Source: Bowmanella pacifica
GTDB lineage: Bacteria; Pseudomonadota; Gammaproteobacteria; Enterobacterales; Alteromonadaceae
Assembly (NCBI RefSeq): GCF_014645355.1
Contig: NZ_BMLS01000002.1
Location: forward strand, 682,001-746,000
Length of the DNA stretch: 64,000 bases
Reading direction: 5' to 3'
Below, piece after piece: positions 26,819-36,886 of this stretch (positions are counted from its first letter, which is position 1; each line of letters begins with the position of its first letter). The notes under the pieces are model-generated. The model worked only from the letters and a program-made list of their open reading frames with translations, was not told where the DNA came from and ran no database searches. The translations under genes and the position numbers were made by a program.

Positions 26819-27366
26819 GATAACTCCCTCAATGCCGTGCGGTATTCTTGCCAGTTAAAAGCGGGGCCCGGATCCGTTTTTCTGCCCGGGGCAATATCGC
26901 AATGGCCAACAATACGCCCCAAACTAATCTCAGGGCAAACACACATAATAGCCTGGGTCAGGACTTCCAGGCTACGATATTGCGCCGCCTCATAAGGCTT
27001 ATCATCTGTACCTTCCATTTCCACACCGATACTAAAATCATTACAGTTTTCTTGCCCCTGGAAAACAGACTTCCCGGCATGCCAGGCCCGGGCTTTGATT
27101 GGGACATGCTGTACTATGTTGCCATTGCGGTAAATGACAAAATGGCTGGAGACTTTCAAGTCCTGCAGGTCACTAAAACTGGGATGACAGTTGCAATCCA
27201 GTGTGCCGCTGAATAATGCTTCTATATAAGGAAGACCAAACTGCCCGGCGGGCAGCGATATATTATGAATCACCAGCAAATTGACTAATGTTCCTGCTGG
27301 ACGCTGATTAAAATGTGGAGACGGGCAACGGCGCGCGCCACTATACCAACCTTGCGGGTCGAACAT
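26815..27366 (-). CDS. ampD: 1,6-anhydro-N-acetylmuramyl-L-alanine amidase
   Basis: AmpD is the cytoplasmic zinc amidase that cleaves anhydro-muropeptides during wall recycling and so lowers the AmpR inducer. The 183-residue protein has the N-acetylmuramoyl-L-alanine amidase type 2 domain: VNLLVIHNISLPAGQFGLPY, with the first zinc His in VIHN, ARAWHAG, FSIGVEMEGTDDKPYEAAQY, and the second ligand region IVGHCDIAPGRKTDPGPAFN. There is no signal peptide, as expected for AmpD rather than the exported amidases. It heads the ampDE operon and is divergent from the aspartic protease gene. Confidence 0.95.
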   Translation of the reverse strand: MFDPQGWYSGARRCPSPHFNQRPAGTLVNLLVIHNISLPAGQFGLPYIEALFSGTLDCNCHPSFSDLQDLKVSSHFVIYRNGNIVQHVPIKARAWHAGKSVFQGQENCNDFSIGVEMEGTDDKPYEAAQYRSLEVLTQAIMCVCPEISLGRIVGHCDIAPGRKTDPGPAFNWQEYRTALRELS

Positions 27367-27434
27367 AGGTGAAATTCCAACGGGGTTTTAGGTACTATAA
27401 CGCCCCTGAAATCTGGTTAACAGATGGAGAGCAT

Positions 27435-27926
27435 ATGGCACGATGGATGTGGATACTGACGTGGGTCAGTGCCCTGGGGTTATTGACCCTATTATTTGAT
27501 AAACAGTTGGCACGGCAATTTAACCCCAATGACGCCCCCAGCTCATATATGCAGGGCAGCAAAACCAGTGTCAAACTCAAACGCAATCGCCAGGGGCATT
27601 ATGTTACCAGTGGCTTGATAAACGGTCAGCCCGTTGTCTTTCTACTCGATACCGGCGCGACGCAAGTCTCTGTGCCTTTGCATCTTGCGCAGCGCCTGGG
27701 ATTGAATGCAGGCCAACGCTTTTGGGTAAACACCGCTAACGGCCGCATTGAAGTAGCATCCACCCAACTGGACAGCGTCCACATTGGCAACATCGAACTA
27801 AATAACATTAGTGCAAACCTTAATCCGGGCATGCAATCCGATGAAATCCTGTTGGGTATGAGCGCCCTTAAGCAACTTGAATTCAGCCAGTCAGGTGACG
27901 TACTCACTCTGACCCATAGCTTTTAA
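27435..27926 (+). CDS. Membrane-anchored retropepsin-like aspartic protease
   Basis: From ATG 27435 (GGAGA just upstream) the product is 163 residues; an ATG at 27369 would add 22 residues reaching into the ampD promoter. One hydrophobic N-terminal segment (MWILTWVSALGLLTLLF) anchors or exports it. The active site is FLLDTGATQVSVPLHLAQRL, with the Asp-Thr-Gly of clan AA proteases, followed by the flap region and ISANLNPGMQSDEILLGMSA. It belongs to the retroviral-protease-like TIGR02281 type, which acts as a dimer. The physiological substrate is unknown. It is 12 bases before nadC and probably co-transcribed. Confidence 0.85.
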   Translation: MARWMWILTWVSALGLLTLLFDKQLARQFNPNDAPSSYMQGSKTSVKLKRNRQGHYVTSGLINGQPVVFLLDTGATQVSVPLHLAQRLGLNAGQRFWVNTANGRIEVASTQLDSVHIGNIELNNISANLNPGMQSDEILLGMSALKQLEFSQSGDVLTLTHSF

Positions 27927-27929
27927 TGA

Positions 27930-28796
<867 letters not shown>

Positions 28797-28980
28797 GCCT
28801 ACCGAACATGCTGACAACTGCGCCAGGTTACACACTTGAGTATTAATGCCTATACTTGTCCACATATCAAACCTGCCTATACTGGATATCGGAAAACAAG
28901 CCAGCTTGCAGATTTCTGTGAATGGCTTACTTGTTTAGTCAGCAACGTAAAGCATTCCGGGAATGCATTGGAGATAAACC

Positions 28981-29415
28981 ATGAAAGTACAGCAAACTAA
29001 CCAGAAGGGTTTTACCCTGATTGAATTGATGATCGTTGTAGCCATTATCGGTATCCTGGCTGCCATCGCTCTGCCTGCTTATCAGTCTTACACGCAAAAA
29101 GCACACTTTAGTGAACTGAAAAGTGCTTCTTCTGCCGCTAAAACTGCCGTAGAACTCTGTGTACAAATGGGCAACGACATCGGTGACTGTGACGCAACCA
29201 CTAACGGTGTTCCAGCAGACGTAACAGCGACGGCCACCGTTAATGGTATCGCAACTGCAAACGGTGTTATTACAGTAACAGCTAAATCAGGTGGCAAACT
29301 GGCAACTGCAGCGAGCGGCGGCGGTGCAGCTACCTTCGTAATGACACCTGCGGTTGATGCCACTACTAAAGCGGTAACCTGGACAGTAGCATGTGACCCA
29401 ACTGACGCTTGCTAA
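28981..29415 (+). CDS. pilA: Type IV pilin (major pilin, PilA)
   Basis: The 144-residue prepilin has a short leader [10 protein letters not shown], the cleavage site Gly10/Phe11 and the [20 protein letters not shown] helix with Glu5 of the mature protein. The globular domain is Gly/Ala/Thr-rich. Cysteines lie at [13 protein letters not shown] and at the C-terminus (ACDPTDAC), the latter pair fitting the disulfide loop of pilins. A terminator follows at once, so pilA can be transcribed alone at high level. PilD (30827) would process it. pilB, normally the next gene, is absent. Confidence 0.94.
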   Translation: MKVQQTNQKGFTLIELMIVVAIIGILAAIALPAYQSYTQKAHFSELKSASSAAKTAVELCVQMGNDIGDCDATTNGVPADVTATATVNGIATANGVITVTAKSGGKLATAASGGGAATFVMTPAVDATTKAVTWTVACDPTDAC

Positions 29416-29433
29416 TCCTAGCATAGTCACTTG

Positions 29434-29459
29434 AGCCCAGTTTTTACTGGGCTTTTTTG
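29434..29459 (+). terminator. Terminator of pilA
   Basis: AGCCCAG (29434-29440) and CTGGGCT (29447-29453) pair around TTTTTA, followed by TTTTT. It lies between pilA and pilC and would keep pilin expression separate from, or higher than, pilC. Confidence 0.9.
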
Positions 29460-29482
29460 TCTAAATCACAGGACATACGGCC

Positions 29483-30697
29483 ATGGCACGAGAAAAAGCA
29501 CTAGACACTTTTATCTGGCAAGGAAAAAACCGCAAAGGACAGGATATTAAAGGCGAAATTACTGCCTCTTCTCTAACAGAAGCGCGTAATTTGCTAAGAC
29601 GCCAGGGTGTCTCTGCCACAAAAGTAAAGAAGTTTGCCAAGCCCCTTTTTGGTGGTGGCGACAAAATAAATGCCGCCGATATCTGCGTAGTATCCCGTCA
29701 AATTGCTACTATGCTCGCAGCGGGCGTTACCCTGATTCAAACCATAGATATGATTGCCCAGGGTCATGCCAAGGCCAGTATGCGCAAAATGCTAACCAAT
29801 ATTGGTAATGACGTAAAAGCCGGTAACCCTTTATCTAAGGCCCTACGTAAATATCCTGAGCAATTTGAAGATTTATACTGCGATTTGGTGGAAACCGGTG
29901 AGCAATCCGGTGCGCTGGAAACTATTTACGACCGTATCGCCACATATAAAGAAAAAGCCGAAGCCCTAAAATCAAAAATTAAAAAAGCGATGTTTTATCC
30001 TATCGCGGTACTCGTCGTGGCGTTTATCGTCACCACTATTTTGTTGGTTTTTGTGGTTCCCCAGTTTGAAGAAATTTTCTCCAGCTTTGGCGCTGAATTA
30101 CCAGCCTTTACCCAGTTGGTATTAGCCATATCGAAATTTGTTCAAGACTACGGACTTTATATTGCAGCAGCCATTGCTATTGGTGCTGTTCTCTTCCAGC
30201 GTAGTTATAAAGCATCAAAAGATCTGAGAGACAGTTTAGATAAGAAGATTCTTAAAATTCCAGTAATTGGCGAAATCCTGAAAAAAGCTTCTATCGCTCG
30301 CTTTACCCGTACCTTATCCACTACCTTTGCCGCCGGTGTACCCTTAATCGGCGCCCTGGAATCTGCGGCGGGCGCGGCAGGAAACGCCGTATTCCGCGAT
30401 GCCATTTTATATATCCGCAAAGAAGTTGCCGGCGGTATGCCCATGCATACCGCCATGCGCGCCACTAATGTATTCCCCGATATGGTGACGCAAATGATTG
30501 CTATCGGCGAAGAGTCCGGCGCCGTGGATGAGATGCTGAGTAAAATTGCCACCATTTATGAGCGCGAAGTGGACGATATGGTTGATGGCTTAACCAGCTT
30601 GCTGGAGCCCATGATTATGGCAGTGCTCGGTGTGGTCATCGGTGGCCTGATCGTGGCCATGTACCTGCCCATCTTCCAGATGGGTAATGTGGTGTAA
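29483..30697 (+). CDS. pilC: Type IV pilus inner-membrane platform protein PilC
   Basis: PilC is the membrane platform of the pilus machine that couples the assembly ATPase to pilin movement. The 404-residue protein starts with the usual FIWQGKNRKGQDIKGEITAS, has two T2SF domains (VVSRQIATMLAAGVTLIQTI and FTRTLSTTFAAGVPLIGALE) and three membrane helices (IAVLVVAFIVTTILLVFVVP; LYIAAAIAIGAVLF; IMAVLGVVIGGLIVAMYLPI). In related genomes it lies after pilB. Here it follows pilA directly, with a terminator between them. The ribosome binding site is weak. Confidence 0.95.
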   Translation: MAREKALDTFIWQGKNRKGQDIKGEITASSLTEARNLLRRQGVSATKVKKFAKPLFGGGDKINAADICVVSRQIATMLAAGVTLIQTIDMIAQGHAKASMRKMLTNIGNDVKAGNPLSKALRKYPEQFEDLYCDLVETGEQSGALETIYDRIATYKEKAEALKSKIKKAMFYPIAVLVVAFIVTTILLVFVVPQFEEIFSSFGAELPAFTQLVLAISKFVQDYGLYIAAAIAIGAVLFQRSYKASKDLRDSLDKKILKIPVIGEILKKASIARFTRTLSTTFAAGVPLIGALESAAGAAGNAVFRDAILYIRKEVAGGMPMHTAMRATNVFPDMVTQMIAIGEESGAVDEMLSKIATIYEREVDDMVDGLTSLLEPMIMAVLGVVIGGLIVAMYLPIFQMGNVV

Positions 30698-30711
30698 CCT
30701 AAGGCCCATAA

Positions 30712-30756
30712 AGAAAAGTCTGTTGACTTCAGTGTATTAAGACAACAGACTTTTCT
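30712..30756 (+). terminator. Inverted repeat between pilC and pilD
   Basis: AGAAAAGTCTGTTG (30712-30725) is the exact inverse of CAACAGACTTTTCT (30743-30756), a 14-bp stem with a 17-base loop. The stem's A-rich base gives a T-rich 3' arm, so it may terminate pilC transcripts, though it has no separate T tract. Confidence 0.55.
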
Positions 30757-30826
30757 ATCCGTCAGTTGCGCTATTGGTATCCATCTGCTGACAGTGAATA
30801 ACTGAGCACTGATTAATAAGAGTCCC

Positions 30827-31699
30827 ATGCCCGATATTATCCTGTTATTGCAAAGCTCCCCTACCACACTCATTATCTTCGTTCTGCTTATCGGCCTGAT
30901 GGTAGGCAGTTTTCTCAACGTCGTTATTCACCGTTTACCCATTATGATGGAGCGAGGATGGAAGCAGGAGTATCAAAGCTATTTCCACCCTGAACAAGCC
31001 GAAGCCCTTACCCCATACAATCTGGTTAAACCTGACTCCGAATGCCCGAAGTGTGGGCATAAAATTCGTGCCTGGGAAAATATTCCTCTACTAAGTTGGC
31101 TGCTACTTGGCGGCAAATGCAGCCAATGTAAAACTCCCATTTCAGCTCGCTATCCCTTAGTAGAACTGCTGACCGGTTTGCTTTCCGGCTGGATGGCCTG
31201 GCATCTGGGATTTGGCTGGCCTCTTCTGGCCGCGCTGTTTTTTACCTGGTTATTGGTCGCCATGACCTTTATTGATTTGGACAAAATGCTGCTGCCTGAT
31301 CAGCTCACCCTGGCATTACTTTGGCTTGGGCTCTTCGCCAGCACCCAGTCTTTATTTGTCTCCCCGGCAGACGCAATAATAGGTGCCATCGCCGGTTACC
31401 TCAGCCTATGGTCAGTCTACTGGGGCTTTAAACTCCTGACCGGCAAGGAAGGCATGGGCTATGGAGACTTTAAACTGCTCGCCGCACTGGGTGCCTGGCT
31501 AGGCTGGCAATACTTGCCAATGGTGATTCTGGCTTCTTCTTTCGTTGGTGCCATTATCGGCCTTCTGATGCTTAGCATTCAGGGTAAAGACAAGGGGCAA
31601 GCTATACCTTTCGGCCCCTATTTAGCCATCGCTGGCTGGCTAACCTTTTTATATGGCGAGCCGGTAGCGGACTATTATTGGCACTGGATCTTATCGTGA
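30827..31699 (+). CDS. pilD: Prepilin peptidase / N-methyltransferase
   Basis: PilD removes the prepilin leader and methylates the new N-terminus. The 290-residue membrane protein contains the N-terminal FLNVVIHRLPIMMERGW, a cytoplasmic zinc-binding segment with two CxxC pairs (CPKCGHKIRAW and CSQCKTPISARYP), and the two catalytic aspartates in FIDLDKMLLPDQ and GYGDFKLLAALG. About eight hydrophobic segments follow the family pattern. Its TGA overlaps the coaE GTG by three bases, so coaE is translationally coupled. Confidence 0.95.
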   Translation: MPDIILLLQSSPTTLIIFVLLIGLMVGSFLNVVIHRLPIMMERGWKQEYQSYFHPEQAEALTPYNLVKPDSECPKCGHKIRAWENIPLLSWLLLGGKCSQCKTPISARYPLVELLTGLLSGWMAWHLGFGWPLLAALFFTWLLVAMTFIDLDKMLLPDQLTLALLWLGLFASTQSLFVSPADAIIGAIAGYLSLWSVYWGFKLLTGKEGMGYGDFKLLAALGAWLGWQYLPMVILASSFVGAIIGLLMLSIQGKDKGQAIPFGPYLAIAGWLTFLYGEPVADYYWHWILS

Positions 31700-32316
31700 C
31701 AGACAAGCGCCCTTTGATAATCGGACTAACCGGCGGTATCGGCAGCGGAAAAACCAAAGTATCGGATCTGTTTGCCGGCTTAGGCATAGATATTATTGAT
31801 GCCGATGTACTGGCCCGCGAAGTCGTTGAGCCGGGTGCACCGGCACTAAAACAAATTGCCGACCACTTCGGTAAACAAATACTGCGGGCCGATGGACAAT
31901 TAAACCGCGGTGCCTTGCGTGAGCGTATTTTCTCTGCGCCAGATGAGAAAGCCTGGTTGAATGCATTGCTGCATCCGCTTATCCGGCAACTGATGCAGGA
32001 AAGAACCCATGCCGCCACTTCCCCATACTGCATTCTGGCGATTCCGCTACTGGTAGAAAATCAATTACATACACTTGTGGATAGAATTCTGGTTGTGGAT
32101 GTCCAAGAGGGCATACAACGCGAAAGAGTCACTACGAGAGATAAGGTTAGCGCACAACAAGTGGATGCTATCCTAGCCTCGCAAGCCAGTAGAGCGCAGC
32201 GACTGGCCGTTGCCGACGATGTGATTGACAACAGTGGCTCGCTGGAAGTCCTGTCTCGTCAGGTAGAAAAGCTTCATCAGCAATACTTGCTCTTGGCAAA
32301 AAATCTAAAAGCTTGA
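31696..32316 (+). CDS. coaE: Dephospho-CoA kinase
   Basis: CoaE phosphorylates dephospho-CoA in the last step of CoA synthesis. The P-loop is IIGLTGGIGSGKTKVSDLFA, followed by IIDADVLAREVVEPG and HPLIRQLMQER. I choose GTG 31696, overlapping the pilD stop as GTGA and giving 206 residues; a TTG at 31678 is possible but would start inside the pilD coding end. The order pilD-coaE-zapD-yacG is the standard gammaproteobacterial arrangement. Confidence 0.93.
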   Translation: MTDKRPLIIGLTGGIGSGKTKVSDLFAGLGIDIIDADVLAREVVEPGAPALKQIADHFGKQILRADGQLNRGALRERIFSAPDEKAWLNALLHPLIRQLMQERTHAATSPYCILAIPLLVENQLHTLVDRILVVDVQEGIQRERVTTRDKVSAQQVDAILASQASRAQRLAVADDVIDNSGSLEVLSRQVEKLHQQYLLLAKNLKA

Positions 32317-32418
32317 AATAAATCAGCATTTGCGTTGTAGTGCTAGTATTATGCCCTGCCTTTATATTTCAGACTGAAATTCAGGGGCAAAAGCAAACCA
32401 AAACTACGAGGTAAAGCA

Positions 32419-33171
32419 ATGAACCAGGCAGTGTATGAATTTCCGCTCAACGAAAAGGTACGCACTTATTTGCGCCTTGAGCAGTTATTCAAACAGCTTG
32501 GCCAAAGCATTAATGCCAGTGAAGACTGGCAATACGTGCGCTTTATCGAGTCACTCTTCACCCTGTTGGACTTGTCTGAACGCGTAGATGTACGTACCGA
32601 TCTGATTAAAGATATTGAGTTACATGAACGCAATCTCAATTATTGGGCCCAACACCCCAATATTGATTTAGACGCCTTAAAGCAAGCACAACAAAAAGTC
32701 ATAGCCCTCAGAGACGAATTGAAGAATGCCCGCAAGTTCGGGTCCGCTTTACGGGATGAAAAGTTCCTTATGTCTATTCGTCAGCGATTTAGTATCCCTG
32801 GTGGCACCTGTAGTTTTGATCTGCCCAACCTGCATTACTGGTTAAGGCAAGATGAGGCTTTTAAGCAGCGAACGATTAATGCTTGGTTTAAAGAATTTGC
32901 CCTGATGCAAAATGCCATCGATATGACACTCACCTTTCTGCGTGAGCGTGGCCGCTTTGAAGCTATCGATGCACAGAAAGGCTTTTACCAGGGGGTTGCG
33001 GACGATAAAAATGAAGTTATCCGCGTATACTGTCGTACCGATCAGGGCTATTTCCCTACCCTAAGCGGCAATAAGTACCGCTACGCAATCCGCTTTATGA
33101 TGTTTAATCCAGAAGAGGCCGGTCAGGTCGCCATGGAAACCATGGTGCAGTTTAAGCTGGCTTGTTGTTGA
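32419..33171 (+). CDS. zapD: Cell division protein ZapD
   Basis: ZapD binds the FtsZ C-terminus and bundles Z-ring filaments. The 250-residue protein shows the family pattern VYEFPLNEKVRTYLRLEQLF at residues 4-23, LLDLSERVDVRTDLIKDIE, PGGTCSFDLPNLHYWLRQ and the C-terminal RFMMFNPEEAGQVAMETMVQ. It is preceded by GAGGTAAAG, a strong ribosome binding site. It lies between coaE and yacG as in E. coli, and its partner FtsZ is encoded 6 kb away on the other strand. Confidence 0.95.
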   Translation: MNQAVYEFPLNEKVRTYLRLEQLFKQLGQSINASEDWQYVRFIESLFTLLDLSERVDVRTDLIKDIELHERNLNYWAQHPNIDLDALKQAQQKVIALRDELKNARKFGSALRDEKFLMSIRQRFSIPGGTCSFDLPNLHYWLRQDEAFKQRTINAWFKEFALMQNAIDMTLTFLRERGRFEAIDAQKGFYQGVADDKNEVIRVYCRTDQGYFPTLSGNKYRYAIRFMMFNPEEAGQVAMETMVQFKLACC

Positions 33172-33346
33172 CCCCTTGATGGTCTGTTGCTCGCTGAAGC
33201 CAAAGCACACAAAGTTAGCGCACTATTCATCTTATCTTTGATTAAAAGTATTGGCATCTGCCGCTCGTTACGGCTCAGAGAGACAGCTGTCGACGAGGTC
33301 TTATGCTACAATCCCGTTATTGCCGGATGTTAAGGCCAAACTACTT

Positions 33347-33574
33347 ATGAAAGTCACCTGCCCTACCTGCCAGACCGAACTGGAATGGGGGCCACAAAGC
33401 CCACACCGCCCTTTTTGCTCAAAACGTTGTCAGTTAATTGATTTGGGCGAATGGGCCGAAGAACAAAAAACCATTCCCTGCGGTGCCAGTAAAGATGCCG
33501 AAACTCAGTTACCCGATATCGAAGATATTGAGGCCATGCTTGCCCAGCAGGAAGATGCGTTTTTTAAGCAATAA
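33347..33574 (+). CDS. yacG: DNA gyrase inhibitor YacG
   Basis: YacG is a small zinc protein that binds GyrB and inhibits gyrase. From ATG 33347 it has 75 residues, starting [15 protein letters not shown] and continuing [16 protein letters not shown]; the CPTC and CSKRC sequences supply the four zinc cysteines. The C-terminus is acidic. An open frame extends upstream to 33251, but those residues do not fit the family. Its stop codon abuts the mutT stop with no gap, in convergent orientation. Confidence 0.92.
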   Translation: MKVTCPTCQTELEWGPQSPHRPFCSKRCQLIDLGEWAEEQKTIPCGASKDAETQLPDIEDIEAMLAQQEDAFFKQ

Positions 33575-33976
33575 TCAGAAGTTGGAGAAAGACTCACCTT
33601 GCAGCTTTTCAACTATGGCTTTGTTGGCATCGGGAAAGCGATAATCGGACAACATTTTTAGCTCTACCCACTTCCCTTGCTGACCCTCCCGGCCATGAGG
33701 CTCGCCGTTAAAGTCACTGACCAGGTGAATATCCAGTTTCACTTGCTTATCGCCATAGTCGTGCTCTATCAACATAAAAGGCTGTGATGCCTTGACCTGA
33801 ATATCGACTTCCTCTTGCAGCTCTCGAATCAGCGCCTGTGTCACAGTTTCTCCCGCTTCAACCTTACCGCCAGGAAACTCCCATTTTCCTCCCTGATGCA
33901 AACTAGCATCGCGCAGGGTAATAAAAACCTGTTGCTCACGCAGGATCACACCGACAGCCACATGCACCAGTTTCAC
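33575..33976 (-). CDS. mutT: 8-oxo-dGTP diphosphatase MutT
   Basis: MutT hydrolyses 8-oxo-dGTP and prevents A:T to C:G transversions. The 133-residue protein carries the Nudix box across residues 37-59: GGKVEAGETVTQALIRELQE followed by EV, in the GX5EX7REXXEEXG pattern. The N-terminus VHVAVGVILREQQVFITLRD is typical. The gene sits between secA and yacG as in many gammaproteobacteria. A terminator (33996-34017) separates it from secA, so it should have its own promoter in that short gap, or depend on read-through. Confidence 0.94.
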   Translation of the reverse strand: MKLVHVAVGVILREQQVFITLRDASLHQGGKWEFPGGKVEAGETVTQALIRELQEEVDIQVKASQPFMLIEHDYGDKQVKLDIHLVSDFNGEPHGREGQQGKWVELKMLSDYRFPDANKAIVEKLQGESFSNF

Positions 33977-33993
33977 TTTCTATTCTCCCAATA

Positions 33994-34019
33994 TAAAGGC
34001 CGGGAAATCCCGGCCTTGT
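33994..34019 (-). terminator. Terminator of secA
   Basis: AAGGCCGGG (33996-34004) and CCCGGCCTT (34009-34017) pair around AAAT. On the minus strand TATATTGGG follows the T-ended stem. It lies 32 bases after the secA stop codon. Confidence 0.85.
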
Positions 34020-34048
34020 TAACGTCTAAATTCGCTAAGTTCTGTTGC

Positions 34049-36742
34049 TTAGGATAGCTTGCCGTGGCACTGCTTATATTTTTTGCCTGAACCACAAGGG
34101 CAAGGATCATTGCGGCCAACCTTAGGCCCCTCGCGCACCTCGGCCTGCGCCTGAGAAGGTGACTCATGCTGCTCTTTCATACGCAAGCGCATGGCTTCTT
34201 CTTCGCGACGGCGTTGTTCTTCCACCGCTTCGACATCGGACTCAGCACGTACTTGAACTTTACTCAGTACATTAACCACTTCTGTCTTCAGGTTATCCAA
34301 CATTTGGGCAAAGAGTTCGAACGACTCGCGCTTATATTCCTGTTTAGGGTTCTTCTGTGCATAACCACGCAAGTGGATACCCTGACGCAAATGATCCATG
34401 GCTGCCAGGTGTTCTTTCCAGTGGCTGTCCAGGCTCTGCAGCATAATGGCTTTTTCAAACTGACGCAGTACCGGCGCCCCGACCATCTCTTCTTTGGCCT
34501 TATAAGCCGCATCCACTTCCTGATGAATTCGCTCGCGTAGGGTTTCTTCAAACAGCTTATCGTCTTCATCCAGCCAGGTTTGCACGGGCAATTCAATCAG
34601 GTAGTCAGCTTTGATACGCTCTTGCAGACCAGCAACATCCCACATTTCAGCCAGTGACTGGGGCGGAATGTACTGGCTGATCATCTCATCAACCACATCC
34701 TGGCGAATGGCTTCAATGGTAGCGCTGATATCACCTTCATCCAGCAAACTGTTGCGCTGCTCATAGATAACCTTACGCTGGTCATTGGCTACATCATCAA
34801 ACTCTAGCAGCTGCTTACGGATATCGAAGTTACGTTGCTCAACTTTACGCTGTGCGTTCTCGATGGCTTTGGTCACCCAAGGATGCTCAATGGCCTCGCC
34901 ACGCTCCATGCCCAAACGTTTCATCATATTGGCCATACGCTCTGACGCGAAAATGCGCATCAGCGAGTCTTCTAATGACAGATAGAAACGAGATGAACCC
35001 GGATCGCCCTGACGACCAGCACGACCACGCAACTGGTTGTCGATACGACGGGATTCATGGCGCTCGGTACCGATAATATGCAGGCCACCGGCTTCAATTA
35101 CTTTGTCGTGATGTTCTTGCCACTCGGCTTTGATTTTCTCTACCGTACCTGGCTTAGGATCGTTAATTTTGTCCAGTTCTGCCTGCCAGTTACCACCAAG
35201 CACAATATCGGTACCACGACCCGCCATATTGGTGGCAATAGTTACGGCACCTGGGCGACCGGCCTGAGCGATAATATCGGCTTCCTGAGCGTGGAATTTG
35301 GCATTCAGGACCTTGTGCGGGATCTTGACCTTTTTCAGCACATTAGACAGTAATTCTGAGTTCTCAATAGACACCGTTCCCACTAGCACGGGACGACCTT
35401 TTTCCACATTGTCTTTAATATCGGCAATAATGGCTTCGTATTTTTCTTCGGCCGTCAGATAAATCAAATCTGCTCGGTCGTCACGAATCATCGGCTTATT
35501 GGTAGGGATAACCACAGTATCCAGACTATAGATTTGCTGGAATTCGGCCGCTTCGGTGTCAGCCGTACCTGTCATGCCCGCCAGTTTTTCGTACAGACGG
35601 AAGTAGTTCTGGAAGGTAATAGAGGCCAGTGTCTGGTTTTCGTGTTGAATACGCACGCCTTCTTTGGCTTCCACGGCTTGGTGCAGACCTTCAGACCAGC
35701 GACGGCCTTCCATAGTACGGCCGGTGTGTTCATCAACAATAACAATTTCCCCGTCCTTGACGATGTAATCTACGTCACGGTGAAACAGTTTATGAGCTCG
35801 CAGGGCGGCATTAACGTGATGCATAAGCGCAATATTACCGGCCGCATACAGAGATTCACCTTCTGGCAGCAGCTCATACTTATGCATAATTTCTTCGATA
35901 CGTATCTGGCCACGTTCGGTAAGGTGAATTTGTTTGGCTTTCTCATCTATAGTGAAATCACCATCACCTTCCTGACCTTCTTCGTCTTCTTTTTCCTGCA
36001 GCTTCAGCTCTGGAATAATGGCGTTAATGCGCTTGTACATCTCAGAACTGTCTTCGGCCTGACCGGAAATAATCAGCGGCGTACGAGCTTCATCGATAAG
36101 GATAGAGTCAACTTCATCCACTACCGCATAATGCAGCGGGCGCTGTACCCTGTCTTCGGGACGGAAGGCCATATTGTCGCGCAGATAATCAAAACCGAAT
36201 TCATTATTAGTGCCGTAGGTAATATCAGCCGCATACGCCTCGCGCTTTTGCTCGTGGTTCATGCCTGGCACGTTACAGCCCACGGTCAATCCCAGGAATT
36301 CAAACAAGGGACGACTCCAGTCGGCATCACGGCGTGCCAGGTAGTCGTTGACGGTAATAACGTGTACACCCTTGCCAGTCACGGCATTCAGATAAGAACT
36401 CAGGGTTCCCGTCAGGGTTTTACCTTCACCGGTCCGCATTTCGGCAATCTGACCTTCCTGCAATACCATGCCGCCAAGCATCTGCACGTCAAAATGACGC
36501 ATGCCAAATACGCGCTTACTGGCTTCCCGTACTACCGCAAATGCCTCGGGCAGAATATCGTTAGTGGTTTCGCCTTTTTCCAGCCGTTCTTTGAACTCAC
36601 TGGTTTTTTGCTTCAACTGCTCATCGCTGAAACCTTCGTATTCGGCTTCCAACTGGTTAATTTGTGTAACGACCTTACCCAGTTTCTTTAGCGTGCGTTC
36701 GTTTCGGCTACCAAAAACTTTCGTGAGAATACTTGAAAACAT
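34049..36742 (-). CDS. secA: Preprotein translocase ATPase SecA
   Basis: SecA drives proteins through SecYEG with ATP. The 897-residue protein has Walker A in [20 protein letters not shown], the DEAD-type Walker B in [19 protein letters not shown], the second ATPase half with [20 protein letters not shown] and [20 protein letters not shown], and the C-terminal zinc finger [17 protein letters not shown] that binds SecB and lipids. Length is normal (901 in E. coli). No secM gene is seen upstream; an M23 peptidase gene takes that place. Confidence 0.98.
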   Translation of the reverse strand: MFSSILTKVFGSRNERTLKKLGKVVTQINQLEAEYEGFSDEQLKQKTSEFKERLEKGETTNDILPEAFAVVREASKRVFGMRHFDVQMLGGMVLQEGQIAEMRTGEGKTLTGTLSSYLNAVTGKGVHVITVNDYLARRDADWSRPLFEFLGLTVGCNVPGMNHEQKREAYAADITYGTNNEFGFDYLRDNMAFRPEDRVQRPLHYAVVDEVDSILIDEARTPLIISGQAEDSSEMYKRINAIIPELKLQEKEDEEGQEGDGDFTIDEKAKQIHLTERGQIRIEEIMHKYELLPEGESLYAAGNIALMHHVNAALRAHKLFHRDVDYIVKDGEIVIVDEHTGRTMEGRRWSEGLHQAVEAKEGVRIQHENQTLASITFQNYFRLYEKLAGMTGTADTEAAEFQQIYSLDTVVIPTNKPMIRDDRADLIYLTAEEKYEAIIADIKDNVEKGRPVLVGTVSIENSELLSNVLKKVKIPHKVLNAKFHAQEADIIAQAGRPGAVTIATNMAGRGTDIVLGGNWQAELDKINDPKPGTVEKIKAEWQEHHDKVIEAGGLHIIGTERHESRRIDNQLRGRAGRQGDPGSSRFYLSLEDSLMRIFASERMANMMKRLGMERGEAIEHPWVTKAIENAQRKVEQRNFDIRKQLLEFDDVANDQRKVIYEQRNSLLDEGDISATIEAIRQDVVDEMISQYIPPQSLAEMWDVAGLQERIKADYLIELPVQTWLDEDDKLFEETLRERIHQEVDAAYKAKEEMVGAPVLRQFEKAIMLQSLDSHWKEHLAAMDHLRQGIHLRGYAQKNPKQEYKRESFELFAQMLDNLKTEVVNVLSKVQVRAESDVEAVEEQRRREEEAMRLRMKEQHESPSQAQAEVREGPKVGRNDPCPCGSGKKYKQCHGKLS

Positions 36743-36780
36743 GCTTCAACGGCTTCCAGTTCTTTTAATCTAATTCCAAA

Positions 36781-36825
36781 CAAAACAATCGGCTTTGGGC
36801 ATTTTCGCCCTCAGCCGATTGCAGC
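36781..36825 (-). terminator. Terminator of the M23 peptidase gene
   Basis: CAATCGGCT (36786-36794) pairs with AGCCGATTG (36813-36821), extended by GGGC/GCCC with one bulge around an ATTTTC loop. On the minus strand TTTTGTTTGG follows. It lies between the M23 gene and secA and would limit read-through into secA. Confidence 0.8.
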
Positions 36826-36886
36826 TTATGAGGATCAGGAAAATCCTAATGCGGGCAAGGCTTCACTTGCACCTACAACGTCAGGG

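Noticed and set aside
28797-28980. Sigma54 promoter before pilA
   Set aside because: Pilin genes often have one, but no GG-N10-GC pair at the right spacing was found in the 184 bases upstream.
35534-36691. 385-codon open frame antisense to secA
   Set aside because: It lies entirely inside the well-conserved secA coding region, shows no recognisable domain, and is a shadow of secA codon usage.
36743-36886. secM-like arrest peptide gene upstream of secA
   Set aside because: The 144-base gap holds a terminator and no frame with a signal peptide or an arrest-like end.
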